Shown here one piece after another: positions 53,230 to 64,000 of a DNA stretch of 64,000 nucleotides. Origin of the DNA: Hippopus hippopus (taxonomy: Eukaryota; Mollusca; Bivalvia; Cardiida; Cardiidae); contig OX328097.1 of assembly GCA_946811185.2 (NCBI GenBank), forward strand, positions 32,821,627 through 32,885,626. The letters are read 5' to 3'. A model generated the notes under the pieces. The model saw only the letters and a program-made list of their open reading frames with translations. It searched no databases and was not told where the DNA came from. Each line of letters begins with the position of its first letter. Within the stretch, counting starts at the first letter, position 1. Both the position numbers and the translations under genes were made by a program.

Positions 53230-54000
53230 TTACTTTGCATGGCTAATTGTCACACTGAGTGTGATCTTGGTCCATTCTGGCTGCTTCAGCTGTACCCAGG
53301 GCAGGGATTTGCAGATGTCAAAAAGCAAATAATATCTGGACTATGTTCTTCCAGTTGATGAGTGATCATTTTAATTCTTTTCTTTAGACCATGAAAATGG
53401 ATTCACTCAAAACTGCATTGAATGTAATGAATAGCCTTTTTACCAGTGTTAATATTGAATTTCAAGTATCTCATCGTGCTACATGTTTTTTTGCGCATGT
53501 CCCTGCAGTGGTTCAATTATGTAATATGACTCAAATTCACAAAGACGTGACTCAAAACTTCAAAAAGAATCTAAATCTATATGTAAATGACTAAAACTTA
53601 CATAATCACTGACAAAATTTCAAAATCCCATCACACTTTAACTGTAACTTTCATTACATGTGAGACTAAATTCCACTTTTTACACTGTACTTATTCACAC
53701 CTGCTTTTTTGACTGAATAGAAATGGACCCAAGAATGTGAGTTTGCATATTATATGTAGGTCTCTTATGTTTTATGTGATACTCATAAAATGAACTTGAA
53801 GTTATTAAGTATTAGTCCATTTTTTATAGTTAAGTGGAACACCAGTTTTTTTGTTTTTTTTTTCAAACTGTGAATGATAATCTAAGTTCAGACTGTGCAG
53901 AATATGAGGTCTAAGCTTGAATCTATACAGCTTATGTTCGTTTTTTTATATTTGCACCTATATAGCTGTGAAATGACATAATCTTGTTCATTTATTTAGT
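53230..54000. other. Unassigned stretch with an M2 trace
   Basis: A weak M2 arm pair at 53875-53935. No gene. Confidence 0.4.
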
Positions 54001-54011
54001 GAAGTTCTGTG

Positions 54012-54125
54012 AGACTGTGGCTGATTGGTGAAGGCGTCGGATGGGTTATCCCGGGTTTTATCATCACCTAGTTGCCAGAATTTTGTAGGAGTGCCTATAG
54101 ACAAGACGGTGTAGAATCAGCCTAG
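54012..54125 (+). mobile_element. tRNA-like SINE head fragment
   Basis: GTGGCTGATTGGTGAAGGCGTCGG resembles an A box of a class-II-type tRNA-derived SINE. The B box is not convincing. Confidence 0.35.
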
Positions 54126-54129
54126 CCCT

Positions 54130-54730
54130 AGTAAAACCTAAGTTGTACACAAATAAATGGGTTGTTGTCACTGTAAGACTGAAACAGTGTTGAAACTAAT
54201 GTTACCACCAGAAATCAGTCAAACATCAAATTATTCTTGAAGGTAGTTACAACCAATTTCATGTTTTGTGGTAGTGCATGAGTTAACCTTACTTTTCTTT
54301 TGTGAAATCATTATTTCTTGACTTGTGTCTTTATGATGATACAAGATGAATTTTCATTTATGTAACAGAAGGAAGGTATATTCAATACTCATGAATTACA
54401 CATGGCCTAAATCTTAGAAAATACTGAACACATCATTTAGTTTTCACCTTTCAGACTATTACATAACATTTTTATAGGTCAGGAATAAAACCAAGAATTC
54501 CCTTTTTAAAGAAAGAATAAATCATTGTATCTGAACAATCAATTTGTTGTGTCTAGTTTGATTTTGTATTTCATTTTGAAATTAATAGTTTCAAGTTGTG
54601 TAGTAATAAGGAAGAACCCTTGAAGGGATTCCTAGGTGTTAGAGTCATGGAAAGGACAATGTGCTTTCAGTAAGAAATTACATACAAAAAGCCATTGTTT
54701 CTATTTCCCTGAGAGGACTCCGGTGTTTTT
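54130..54730. other. Unassigned stretch
   Basis: No gene or repeat recognised. Confidence 0.4.
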
Positions 54731-54735
54731 TTTAA

Positions 54736-54956
54736 CTCTTTACCACACAACAAAATTTGAGACTTGTCCAAATGGAAAGCATTTGCTGATAACAGAATCA
54801 ATGTGAGTCAAAAAATGAATTTTATTTTTTGGAAGGTCAGAAGACATTGTAAGAAAAGGAAAAATACTCGTTACCAGCATTTTCTCATATTCCCAAATTC
54901 TTTTTAAAAGCCTTCTTCCTCAGGGTCGTTCAAAGCTGGGATTGTTTTGTAAGGGT
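54736..54956. mobile_element. TTAA-type palindromic MITE (family M1), complete
   Basis: 221 bp between TTAA at 54732-54735 and 54957-54960; ends CTCTTTACCACACAAC and TTTTGTAAGGG. Hairpin AAAATACTCGTTACCAGCATTTTCTC has a few mismatches. Confidence 0.88.
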
Positions 54957-54964
54957 TTAAACTA

Positions 54965-56120
54965 AATTATACTAGTTTCAAAACAAAACATGCTTTATAC
55001 TTCAGAATGAGGACAGTTTGTTTCCTTTGTAGCAAGAGTAGATTAAGATCAGACCACCTAACATAGTAAAATTCCACTCCTACAGGCACACTATTTTATA
55101 TTTGAATTGTTTGCAGTCTATATGATTATACCCACTATATAAAAGTTTAGACAGTGTTGTGTTTGTAGTCTGACTAGATTTGTAAAATGCTGTTTTAAAA
55201 ATCAAAACCTTGATGTCTGAGTTTCAATATTTCAAAGAGTCTTGCATTATGATGATTAATAATGATTTTAGAAATGCTTAAAATGCTATGGTAAAGGAAA
55301 ATATAGTCATCATGTTTCGTGTATCTATTTAAGCTCACATGTTTACAAACCCTAGGGTGAGCTGTTAATATTTTCAATCTGACTTAAAGCATAATCTCAG
55401 ACAAAAACCACCTTCACTAGTCCTTCTGAAAACCCTTGATTTTTAGTACAGCTAAATAAAGCTCAGCCAATTGGATAAGTTGTTTTAAAAGTTTTTCTGA
55501 ACATCCTTCAAAATGGGATATTATAGCCACACTTACCTTAGTTAAAACACATTGTATCCTTTATGGTGTTATGGAATGGGGAAAAAATGACTTTGGTAAG
55601 AATGAAAAAAATAAAAAAAGTAAAAAATCTGTCTACCAATGTTTTCAAAACCTTAAGAGCTACATTTTGTGAGGCTGACAAATGTCAGATAAAGGTTAAC
55701 CATGCAGGAGGCCAATGTTAGATCCACATCTGATTAATTGAATGGTGTTTAAAGTAACAATAAAGGCCAAATGTAAACAAAGCGGGTGTTTAAATGCATT
55801 TGAATTTATATTACTTGTATATCATTTAAAAATATGGAAATTATTGTGAAGATGACAACCTGTCATTGTACGGTCAGTCCAAGTGTCAGTCGCTGACAAA
55901 GAAATTAATTTCAAAACTAGGTAAAAACCTGCCAGGTAGCTGTGTCTTTTGTTTACTCTTTGCCTGATTTTAAAATTCTTTTTTCCTGCCTGCGACTAAC
56001 ATATGGCCCGACCACACAATAAGAGACTGTCATCTCCACTATATTTCCCATACTTTTAAATGGTATAATTTAAATTTAAATGTATTTTGACCCCTGCTTT
56101 GATATTTTGGCCTTTACTGG
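54965..56120. other. Unassigned stretch
   Basis: About 1.1 kb without recognised gene or repeat. Confidence 0.4.
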
Positions 56121-56124
56121 GCCT

Positions 56125-56312
56125 TTAATGTTGCTTTCAACATTATTTCAGTCATATAACTGCTACAGCTAGCTTATTAATATATGTCTGGGTTTTAGCA
56201 GTACTAGGCTTGGGCTCTGGAGTGTCTTGCCTAAGGACACTCCCACAGAAAAACATATGGCCATCAGGTAACAAGTCCTAAACTTTACTGGTAAGCCATG
56301 CAGGACCCCAGA
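56125..56312 (-). mobile_element. SINE fragment with tRNA-like head (second family)
   Basis: GTGTCTTGCCTAAGGACACTC and, in reverse, TGGCTTACCAGTAAAG. The same family as 34258-34383. The start (GCTTTCAACATTATTTCAG) resembles the S1 tail. Confidence 0.5.
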
Positions 56313-56457
56313 TCCACAATTAGAGGGGAGTTATTTTTTGTAAGATTGTTCATATTAGTCTATGTCCACCATCTATGCATAAATTACTTTTTGTTTTTTA
56401 ATCAAAAATGGTAATCAAATGGATGCTATTTCGTTATTCATTCCTTCCCCATATGAC

Positions 56458-56658
56458 AAGGTTTAGGCTCTTTAAATGTATCTGCAGACAACAATTCAGA
56501 AACTGATACAAATGAGCTGAAGTTCACTCTTATGATTGAAAACACTGTTGGAACAGGAGAAAATACTGTCTACCAGAATTTTGTCCTTGTCCCATGATGC
56601 TTTCATTTGCCTATTTCCTTCAAGGTTATTAACATGAGTGTTCAGTAAAGCGTTAAAA
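56458..56658. mobile_element. M1 MITE, diverged
   Basis: Arm GTATCTGCAGACAACAATTC, hairpin GAGAAAATACTGTCTACCAGAATTTTGTCC, right end GTAAAGCGTTAA. Confidence 0.65.
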
Positions 56659-56824
56659 TAAACCCCAATCAAAATTTTCTCCAGATCCAGTTGTCAGATG
56701 CCAAGGAAACCTGACATGGATCCATATGTTGTATATTGGTCTATCCCACAGATTGATATAAATGTATAGCTTGTGTTTGTATAAGGGTACACTTATCTGT
56801 CTTGCTATAGAGCTAGCTTTTATA

Positions 56825-56905
56825 GCAATGTGGTAAAGCGTTTGCCTACGTAGTTTGGACCTGAAGGTTCTAGGTTCAATCCCAGCCTTTGGGGCTATTT
56901 GACAG
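56825..56905 (+). mobile_element. tRNA-like sequence (SINE head or tRNA pseudogene)
   Basis: AGCAATGTGGTAAAGCG (A-box-like) and GGTTCTAGGTTCAATCCC (B-box-like, 56865-56882) are 40 bp apart. The acceptor stem does not pair, so this is not a functional tRNA. Confidence 0.5.
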
Positions 56906-57034
56906 AACTGTTACAGATACATGTAATCAGTATTCAGAATACCTTACGGTTTGTCCAAACATGGCCTATATTTGACCCTTGCATTTTGTGTCATACAAAG
57001 TTAAATTGGGAGAATTTTTGAGGATTTTTCTTTT

Positions 57035-57205
57035 TTTAGCCCTTTGACACACAATAAATCCTATGTTTTATGAGTCCTGTGTAATAGGGCTTATGAAAAC
57101 AGTGTTGGAAAACAAGACATCAGTATTCTTTTCCTTTTTTTCTTCCAGAATTTTTTCCACCCTTTACAAATACAAACCACATGATCTGAGGGCTCCATAT
57201 CCATT
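57035..57205. mobile_element. M1 MITE, decayed
   Basis: Left end AGCCCTTTGACACACAAT, arm GGCTTATGAAAACAGTG. Hairpin barely visible. Confidence 0.55.
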
Positions 57206-57209
57206 GAAT

Positions 57210-58395
57210 AGTTTGTTTATGCTCTAAACAGCATGCTATTTAGTTTTTATGCCACAAATTAAATTATTTTATAAAAGGCCATTAAATACTACCAGATATG
57301 TATTTCTTTTCATATAAAGTGTCCGGTTAAATTCAGTGAAATGATGCAATTTTTGGCGTTTGAAAATGGAATTGTAGGCTACTTTAGCAAAAAGAACTAC
57401 TTTTGCAATAGGTCACTCTGTTTATTTTTATTACACCAGATATGATGTCTTTATACTGATTTGAATATATAAATCCTTGTTGATGGCGCATGTTATTGAT
57501 TAAGTACCATTCCCTCAAAGCTTTCCAAAACTGTGGCATGAAATCTAATAATACCCAAAGAGGCTGTGTAGCGCATTAAGGAAATATCAATTCAGATATA
57601 TTTTTGTAAATCTTATCTTTCTTCTTTACTAATGATTTTCCAGCTATAATTCAGTAAGTCATTTTTGAGTTTGTTGAGAGTATGAAAATCTGAATAGTTG
57701 GTTTAAATTTGGGGGAGCCAAAAATCTTGTCATCTGGTAAAGAGTTCAACAAGAAGGCACAAAAATTTCATATTGCATACATGTGGAAGTAGCAATATAT
57801 TGTACTCTTTGATAAAATTTGTTCATGATTGCTGAAACTGATTGACAGCTGTAGACCTTAACACTGTGTTTTTACAGAAATATCATTATATATATCATCA
57901 TCCTATTTTGTATAGTTTTTTAAGTCTTACTCATCAACAAATCAACAACTAAAGTGTTCTATATATTTGTCAGATAACTTTCACTTATAAATCCATCTTG
58001 GTTTTTTTTTCAGTCCTACGCGTGTTTACAGTCCTGAATATAATACTAGCAAAAAAAAAAACATCAAATTGTTGGATCAAATTAATACTCTAATAAGTAG
58101 TAAAATAACAGTTGCTGCGCAGTACACTTGGTAGAACAACTTCGACTCCCATTGCCCTTGCTTACTCTACTAATTACTTACATATTATACATGTATTACA
58201 TGTGATAAAAAAAATTAATTTTCATCAAATCATAGCTTAAAACTGTTCAACAAATCCGCTATTTAGGACTTTCAGTCCTTTGATTTTTTCTTTTGATTCT
58301 TACAAAGACTCAGACTTGGAGTTACTGTCGAATATCTGATTTTATTTGCTGATATAAACCCAAATATCATCTTTTCAAAGTCGATTACACCAGAC
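57210..58395. other. Unassigned stretch
   Basis: One stray M1 right end (TCTTGTCATCTGGTAAAGAG, 57725). No gene recognised. Confidence 0.4.
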
Positions 58396-58399
58396 AGAA

Positions 58400-58484
58400 A
58401 ATACCGTATCGGACAGTGAAGATCAAAGATCTTGATCTACACTGTCCGCAAAAGCGCCCCGAGTCGCGCTTGGCAGCCTAGGGG
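58400..58484. mobile_element. M2 MITE, right half
   Basis: GATCAAAGATCTTGATCTAC (centre deleted), then AGTCGCGCTTGGCAGCC, TAGGGG and TTAA at 58485-58488. Confidence 0.7.
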
Positions 58485-59016
58485 TTAAATGTGTCATCTG
58501 CAGATGCTATCAGATTGGGTGAATCTAAATTAATTTTGTTGTCTGGTAGAATGTTAAGGGTAAAATTTGTAACACAAGATACAAGTACATATTTTTCGGA
58601 TCATTAATTTTGATGTTTAGTGGTGCAAAGAGAATCGGAACAATAAGGCATTGTGATAATGTTGATAACACAGGACAGGGTAGTGTGGAGAAGAACTGTA
58701 AGCTAAGCTAGGCTTCGTTCTAGTCCATTTCATCAGTGTTACCTTTGTTATTTGATTGTACTGCTTTTTTCCCGTATATTGTATTCCTACAGAATAGAGT
58801 ATGTTTAAATTAAGAAGAGGATAAAATTTTTGGCCCGCCTACAGGTTTATGTTTAAAAGGTGTTCAACAAAATGTTAGTTATATGACGGGGACAACTCAG
58901 TTACTCACATGTTTCCCGGAATTTCGCTGGGACTAAGCTAGGACTCCTTGGCTTTATCGAAACATACTAGTATTTGGTGCTGCCAACGCAGACTGAACCT
59001 GGATTTCTCGGGTTAA

Positions 59017-59235
59017 CTTTTCACCACATTATCCCAAGTTTTAACGACCTTGAAGGAAAAGGCTTTTGAAAACATTGTGGTAAAAGGACTAAATGCTGGT
59101 AAGCATCTCCCTTTCCCCACAATGTCTTCTTAGCTAAAAAGATAAATAACTTAATTTAGCCAAATTCAATTTTTCATCGGCAAATGCTTTGAGTTTGGTT
59201 TAGACAAGTACAAAATTTTGTCTTTGGGTAGAGAA
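59017..59235. mobile_element. TTAA-type MITE (family M1)
   Basis: 219 bp between TTAA at 59013-59016 and 59236-59239. Ends CTTTTCACCACAT and TTTGGGTAGAGAA. One hairpin arm is shortened (AATGCTGGTAAGCATCTCCC). Confidence 0.82.
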
Positions 59236-59246
59236 TTAATAGTTAA

Positions 59247-59467
59247 CCCTTTACAAAACGACAAAATTTTACACCAGTCAAAATTGAAATAATTTTCAAA
59301 CGACAAATTAAAGGTGGCCCAAATGACGAAATTTGTCCTTGATAAGCTAGAAAACAATGTGGGAAAAGGAGAAAATGCTAGTTACTAGCATTTTCTCCTT
59401 TTCCAACAATGTTTTCAAAAGCTTTCTTCCACAGGGTCGTTAAAAGTCGGGATTGTGAGGTAAAGGG
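59247..59467. mobile_element. TTAA-type MITE (family M1), complete
   Basis: 221 bp; TTAA at 59243-59246 and TCAA at 59468-59471. Ends CCCTTTACAAAACG and GTGAGGTAAAGGG. Perfect hairpin GGAGAAAATGCTAGTTACTAGCATTTTCTCC. It starts 7 bp after the previous MITE's TTAA. Confidence 0.9.
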
Positions 59468-59521
59468 TCAAAGTATGCATAGAAAGAGGCAAGTCGACTA
59501 GAGGGTCTCTGCAATGTTTAG

Positions 59522-59742
59522 CTCTTTACCAAACGATAAAATTTAAGACTTGTCCATTTCCGAATCAGTTGCAGACCACAAATTAAATGTTTCATAAATG
59601 ATGGACTGTGTCGATCACTTGTTAGAAAACATTGTAGGAAAAGGACAATATGCTGGTTAACAGCATTTTCTTCCGTTCCAACAAAGTTTGCCAAAGCCTT
59701 TCTCTTTAGGATAGTCAAAACTCAGAATAGTATGGTAAAAGG
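59522..59742. mobile_element. TTAA-type MITE (family M1)
   Basis: 221 bp; ends CTCTTTACCAAACG and TATGGTAAAAGG. Flanks TTAG and ATAA are decayed TTAA. Hairpin AATATGCTGGTTAACAGCATTTTC. Confidence 0.82.
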
Positions 59743-60108
59743 ATAAAATAGTAATGTTTTGTTTTTGTGTAGGGTGTGTTTCGAAAACAAGGAAAAAAAT
59801 AATAATTAAATCGTGCTTTATGTTTACAAAAATAGAACAAAATTGATTGCATTCTCTCGCATCATTTCCCGCCTTTCTCCTTAGCCTCGGACACTAACTT
59901 GCAGCAGACGACCATCGTAAAATGTGTTAGAAAAAATTACTCACGTTTTATACACGAACAGAGAATAACGATATTTAGGAACAATAGGAGAAATTGCTTT
60001 ATACGGACAATTCTTTTGTCTATCACGTTGACGAAAAATTCGCCAAACTAAACTAAAAAAACTGGTCGCCTGATTGGCGATTAGCATTTAGATGGCCAAA
60101 CAAAGTGA

Positions 60109-60328
60109 CTCTTAACAGACGACAAACCGCTAGACCTGTCCATATTGAAAGCATTTGCAGAAGACAAACTAAATGTTGCTAAAATGATAGGATATGTCCG
60201 TGAAAGAGTAGAAAACATTGCACGAAAAGGAGAAAATGCTGGTTACCAGCATTTTCCCCTTTCCTTAGAACGTTTTCAAAACCATTTTCCTCTGAGGTCG
60301 TTGAAACTCGAAATTGTGCGGTAAAGAG
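60109..60328. mobile_element. TTAA-type MITE (family M1)
   Basis: Left end CTCTTAACAGACGAC, right end GTGCGGTAAAGAG with TTAA at 60329-60332. Perfect hairpin GAGAAAATGCTGGTTACCAGCATTTTCCCC. Confidence 0.85.
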
Positions 60329-60349
60329 TTAATAGATCTCTTCCAGTTT

Positions 60350-60985
60350 TTAGCTCCACTGGCCGAAGGTCAGCGAGCTTATGTCACGACCAAGTGTCCG
60401 TCGTGCGTCCTTGCGTCCGTCCGTCCATGCGTTAACTTTTATTTAAAACATCTTCTTCTAAGGAACTGCCCACCGATTTTGATGAAACTTTGCAGAAATG
60501 ATCCTGCCATCACCTTCTTCAAAACATCTTCATAAAGTTTGATGCTAGAAACTCTGGTTGCCATAGCAACTGAAAAATATCGAAAAAAAAAATCATCTTG
60601 TCCGAAACCACAAGGTCTACGGCTCAAATCTGGTGTAAAGCTTCATCTTATGAACCTCTACCAAAAGTCTTCAAATTAAGCTCTGGAGTTTAAATTGGTC
60701 CCACCCCGGGGGTCACAAGTTAAACATGGGCTTATCACGAGGGTGAAAACTTGGACTCACAAGTTTTACATGAGCTTATAGTGTGAAGACTAAAAAAAAT
60801 CTTCGGTTTCTAACCGTAAGGCCTAAGTTTGCCATATTTTCCCTGTAGCTTCATCTAGTGGACCTGTAGCAAGATCGTAAAAGCTTTAGCCCTGGGGTCA
60901 GCCCTTGGGATAACACATTTTATATGGGCTTATATAATGAATAATTGAAATATCTTCTTGTGGCACATAAATAACTCCCATTCAC
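60350..60985 (-). mobile_element. Helitron/pearl-like element, reverse orientation
   Basis: Read on the minus strand the right end is GGCCAGTGGAGCTAA, with a hairpin of CGCTGACC against GGCCAGTGG and CTAA at 60353-60350. Inward are a GGAC/GGACG microsatellite (60405-60430) and about three core units of the 'GTAGAGGTCCAC' type. The left arm is missing. Confidence 0.72.
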
Positions 60986-61025
60986 TCATAGCAGATATAC
61001 ATAGTTTGTTACCTCACTTGATTAT

Positions 61026-61831
61026 CAGAACAGAACAGAACAAATTTTATTTTGCGACAAGTACAAGGTTGTACATAGTCAATGAAAATACAAAAATAAT
61101 AAAAATGAAAAATCACCAGATAGATACATGGTGAGCATGACGGTAAAAATGGCACACTAGTATATATTAGTACGTATTTAGTGCTATCGGCAAAGCCTTA
61201 AATACGTCTCACGTGTACTAAAGTTTATCCGTCAGCACCAAAATATATACTTGCCTACTGGCTAGAAAAATGCCGATAGAAAAGTGTCGAACATGCAGAC
61301 ATTGTGTGAAGTGCCGGACAAATACGCTGGACTCCCTCAATCAAGCAAACAGCCATGACTGAAAGACAACACCCTATCCATTCAGCGCTCCACTTAATAA
61401 CGGAACGGAGAAAAAAAAAACATTTAATGGAAATTACCAAGAAAATTATGTACAAGCTTTGGGAAAATACCAAGAAAATTATATACAAGCTTTTAGCATG
61501 AGTGTAAGCCTTTGAAGCACCAAACCTTTTAAACTCTGTTCCTGCAGGCAATATAAATTACTACCAATCTGTTTTTGCAGGCAAAGAAGATCAAGATCGG
61601 ACCGCACACAATGAGCAGAATGATCCCAGATCAGCGCTAGCCAGAACGCACGAAAGCATTTCGGCAGACCTACAAAATGAAGGAGAATTAGATATACCCT
61701 TTTCATGGTCTCCTATTTATCAATATTTAGCGCTTCAAATGCCTAACAAAAAATGACCCCCCCCCCACACACACACCGAATACATAGATTGAATTACGAA
61801 AAATGCATGGAAAAAAAAAAACAGGGAGAAA
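61026..61831 (-). mobile_element. 3' UTR and tail of a non-LTR retrotransposon
   Basis: Follows the stop codon of the RT frame. It ends in AATAAAATTTGTTCTGTTCT on the minus strand, so a poly(A)-like signal and three TTCTG-type units form the tail at 61026-61042, as in CR1/jockey-clade LINEs with short microsatellite tails. About 0.8 kb. Confidence 0.75.
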
Positions 61832-63943
61832 CTAACGTCGCCTAAGTAACAATGTCCTTTGAGCAGATGCTTCTTTTATATACTGGGCAAGTTTGTAAAT
61901 TGTGCTCTTGTCAGTTTTAGATAACAAATTTATGAATTTAAAGACGCTTGGACGTTTTGTATAAAAGTCGTTTACATATTTCTTTCGACTTTCGTTAAAG
62001 CAAGAACAAATTATAATAAAATGATATTCATCCTCAATATCAGAGGAGTTGCAGCAAAGACAATATCTTTCTTCGCGTCTTATTCTATTTCTTGAAAAAC
62101 GACCCGATTGTATTCTCAAATCATGTGCAGACATCCTAAGTCGTGATAAGTGATATCTCAATGATTTGGGAATGCAATTCAAGTAATCTTCGCAACAAAA
62201 ACTTGCTTTTACATGACTATAGAGCTTAAGTGGTGTTGAAGACTCGATACCATTAAACCACATCTGTATAAAGTTATCTTTTACAGTTTGTGCGAACTGT
62301 GTCAGAAACAATTTCGGATCTATATAATTTGGACTATTCCATACATAGTTAAAACCGTGATCACATAAAAGCGTTTTAATATTTGACTCCCAATTAATTA
62401 AACCCTTTTCCGCATCAATATGGTTACTGCGGTATACATATTGTACAATAATACTTTCAGAATTAATCACTTTAAACCAATATTTGACAATACTGATATA
62501 TCGTAATACATATAAGGGGTATCTGCCCAACTCTCCGTAAACAGCCAATGAACTCGTAGAATTTCTTACATTCAAGAGTCTCTTACAAAAGTTTAAATGA
62601 ATTCCTTCCAGTTCTTTATTTTTGGTAAAACCCCAAATTTCGTTGGCGTATGACAGAATAGAACCGACAAATGCATCAAAGAGTTGCATTAAACATCTCG
62701 GTTTAAAGTTAAACTTTTTACATTTATATAATAAAAAATTAAGTGCCTTTTTGGCTTTACCGCTAACGTATTTAAAATGAAGGGAGAATTTACCAGTAAA
62801 ATTTAAAACAACTCCGAGGTAATTAAAATCATTTACGACTTCTATTTTTTCATTATTGTATGTCCAAGATTCGCATGGTTTTAATGTGCCATGTCTGCGG
62901 AATACTACTATTTTAGTTTTTAATGTGTTTACCTGAAGACCCCAATGCGAACAATAATCATACAAACAATAAAGTTTGTTTTGTAACTCCTGAGGCGTTT
63001 TGCCGAATATAACCATATCATCGGCAAATAGCAAAATAACCAAACATAAATCTTCAATGTTAATACCAGTGTTAATAGACGATTGTAAAGACAACTCAAT
63101 ATCTTCTAGAAACAGCGACACCAAGATTGGAGAGGTTATCTCCCCTTGACGAAGTCCAACCGCATATTCGAAGAAATCGGTATATTTGCCGCCACCTCGG
63201 ACACACGATTTGACTCTGTCGTACATACTGCGAAAAATCTGTAGTACTTTACCTCTAATGTTATATTTGTGCATTTTAAACCATAAGCCATTTCGGTAGA
63301 TTGTATCAAAACAGTTTTTAAGATCGATAAAAGCACCGTAGAGTCTTTTATTTTCATTTAAGAATTTTTGCACTACATTTGTTAAAACAAAAAGAGCATC
63401 TACTGTAGACTGTCCTTTCCTGAACCCGAACTGAGCATCTGAAATAGTATGGTTTTCATTACAAAAAGACGAAATACGTTTATTCAAAATAGAAGTAAAA
63501 AGTTTCGCTAAACAGCTTAACAATGTAATACCACGATAATTGTTTACGTCTTGCACATTTCCTTCTTTGTATAAAGGGACAATAATTCCCTCTGCCCATT
63601 TTTCTGGAAAAATACCCGAATCTAAAATATGGTTAAACATGTTACATAAATGTGAAGAGAGAATATCGCAACTTTCAATCAAATATTCATTAAGTATCTG
63701 ATCAAAGCCGCAAGATTTCCCGCACTTAAGCAATCTGCACGCCTCAGTAATTTCCTGCACCGTGATTGGTCTATTCAAATAATCATCTGCACGTGAGGAA
63801 TCTTGACTGAAACTGCTATTACAAAATAACCCCGATTCTTCGTTTTGAAATTTAAAAACATCATTGCTAATATCTGCAAAATATCTCGAAAATTCATCTA
63901 TCTGAATATTATTATTAGAAAAATCCTGTTTTTTAAAACCACA
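61832..63943 (-). CDS. Non-LTR retrotransposon reverse transcriptase, 5' part missing
   Basis: The frame is open from 63943 to the stop at 61832 (703 codons). No ATG is needed, as the real ORF2 starts upstream. Reverse-transcriptase motifs in order: LKCGKSCGFD near residue 75, PLYKEGN and YRGITLL, FGFRKGQST, palm A FIDLKNCFD (Asp about 197), GLRQGEITSPIL, palm C FADD (about 306-309), then LQVNTLKTKI. A C-terminal Cys-rich motif (CLCC, then H and C within EYHFIIIC, about 628-646) is typical of LINE ORF2. The upstream apurinic endonuclease lies beyond the window. A one-base frameshift in the A/T run near 63930 separates this frame from an open frame running to the window edge, so the copy is probably inactive unless it is a sequencing slip. 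Clade CR1/L2/jockey-like is inferred. Confidence 0.88.
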   Translation of the reverse strand, partial: CGFKKQDFSNNNIQIDEFSRYFADISNDVFKFQNEESGLFCNSSFSQDSSRADDYLNRPITVQEITEACRLLKCGKSCGFDQILNEYLIESCDILSSHLCNMFNHILDSGIFPEKWAEGIIVPLYKEGNVQDVNNYRGITLLSCLAKLFTSILNKRISSFCNENHTISDAQFGFRKGQSTVDALFVLTNVVQKFLNENKRLYGAFIDLKNCFDTIYRNGLWFKMHKYNIRGKVLQIFRSMYDRVKSCVRGGGKYTDFFEYAVGLRQGEITSPILVSLFLEDIELSLQSSINTGINIEDLCLVILLFADDMVIFGKTPQELQNKLYCLYDYCSHWGLQVNTLKTKIVVFRRHGTLKPCESWTYNNEKIEVVNDFNYLGVVLNFTGKFSLHFKYVSGKAKKALNFLLYKCKKFNFKPRCLMQLFDAFVGSILSYANEIWGFTKNKELEGIHLNFCKRLLNVRNSTSSLAVYGELGRYPLYVLRYISIVKYWFKVINSESIIVQYVYRSNHIDAEKGLINWESNIKTLLCDHGFNYVWNSPNYIDPKLFLTQFAQTVKDNFIQMWFNGIESSTPLKLYSHVKASFCCEDYLNCIPKSLRYHLSRLRMSAHDLRIQSGRFSRNRIRREERYCLCCNSSDIEDEYHFIIICSCFNESRKKYVNDFYTKRPSVFKFINLLSKTDKSTIYKLAQYIKEASAQRTLLLRRR

Positions 63944-64000
63944 CTATTAGATGATTGTTGTTGCGTATTCGAGTTTTTGGACGAACAATGTTTAATTTTT
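63926..64000 (-). pseudogene. Upstream ORF2 piece in another frame
   Basis: Beyond the frameshift, a second minus-strand frame reads a Ser/Asn/Gln-rich linker (SSKNSNTQQQSSNS) that leads to the RT frame. It would connect endonuclease and RT domains. It runs off the window. Confidence 0.55.

Overview
The window is eukaryotic and almost entirely non-coding: AT-rich, intron-like sequence packed with short mobile elements. The repeat types (tRNA-headed SINEs with an ATCA/CAAT tail, pearl/HINE-like elements with ~150-bp tandem cores and an ACGG/GACA microsatellite before a hairpin end, TTAA-flanked palindromic MITEs, a mariner and a CR1/jockey-type LINE) point to a marine bivalve, perhaps a heterodont or venerid clam. 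The taxon is inferred from repeat style alone; no barcode gene is present.

Layout. 1-14.4 kb holds two tandem copies of a 6-7 kb segment (1-6691 and 8362-14403). Each carries a polypyrimidine tract, a CTAC-rich low-complexity block, a MITE, an SGNH-hydrolase-like ORF and a poly-T-rich block; the second copy keeps the ORF open and the first is broken by stops. 14.5-29.7 kb holds the only convincing host gene. It is on the minus strand: two phase-compatible exons (27782-28134 and 23891-23977) together encode nearly all of a Neuralized homology repeat (NHR). A third minus-strand exon (14524-14634) may belong to the same gene. A promoter-like segment with a non-coding first exon lies near 29.55-29.65 kb. 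The intervening introns are filled with tandem-core (Helitron-like) elements, SINEs and MITEs.

29.7-61 kb shows no confident gene. It is a palimpsest of at least three palindromic MITE families, SINEs inserted into SINEs and into MITEs, a ~1.68 kb dead mariner carrying two younger palindromes, a 707-bp TA-flanked TIR element, and a ~63-bp minisatellite split by 1.3 kb. 61.0-64.0 kb is the 3' part of a non-LTR retrotransposon on the minus strand, with a long reverse-transcriptase ORF, a 3' UTR and a short pentanucleotide-type tail; its 5' end is outside the window.

I found no CRISPR, operon, phage or defence-type system. The most informative structures are the split NHR gene, the duplicated SGNH unit with direct flanking repeats, the dense TTAA-MITE set, and the datable nested insertions. 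Exon calls rest on splice consensus, phase and motif fit read by eye; repeat boundaries without a stated target-site duplication are approximate.
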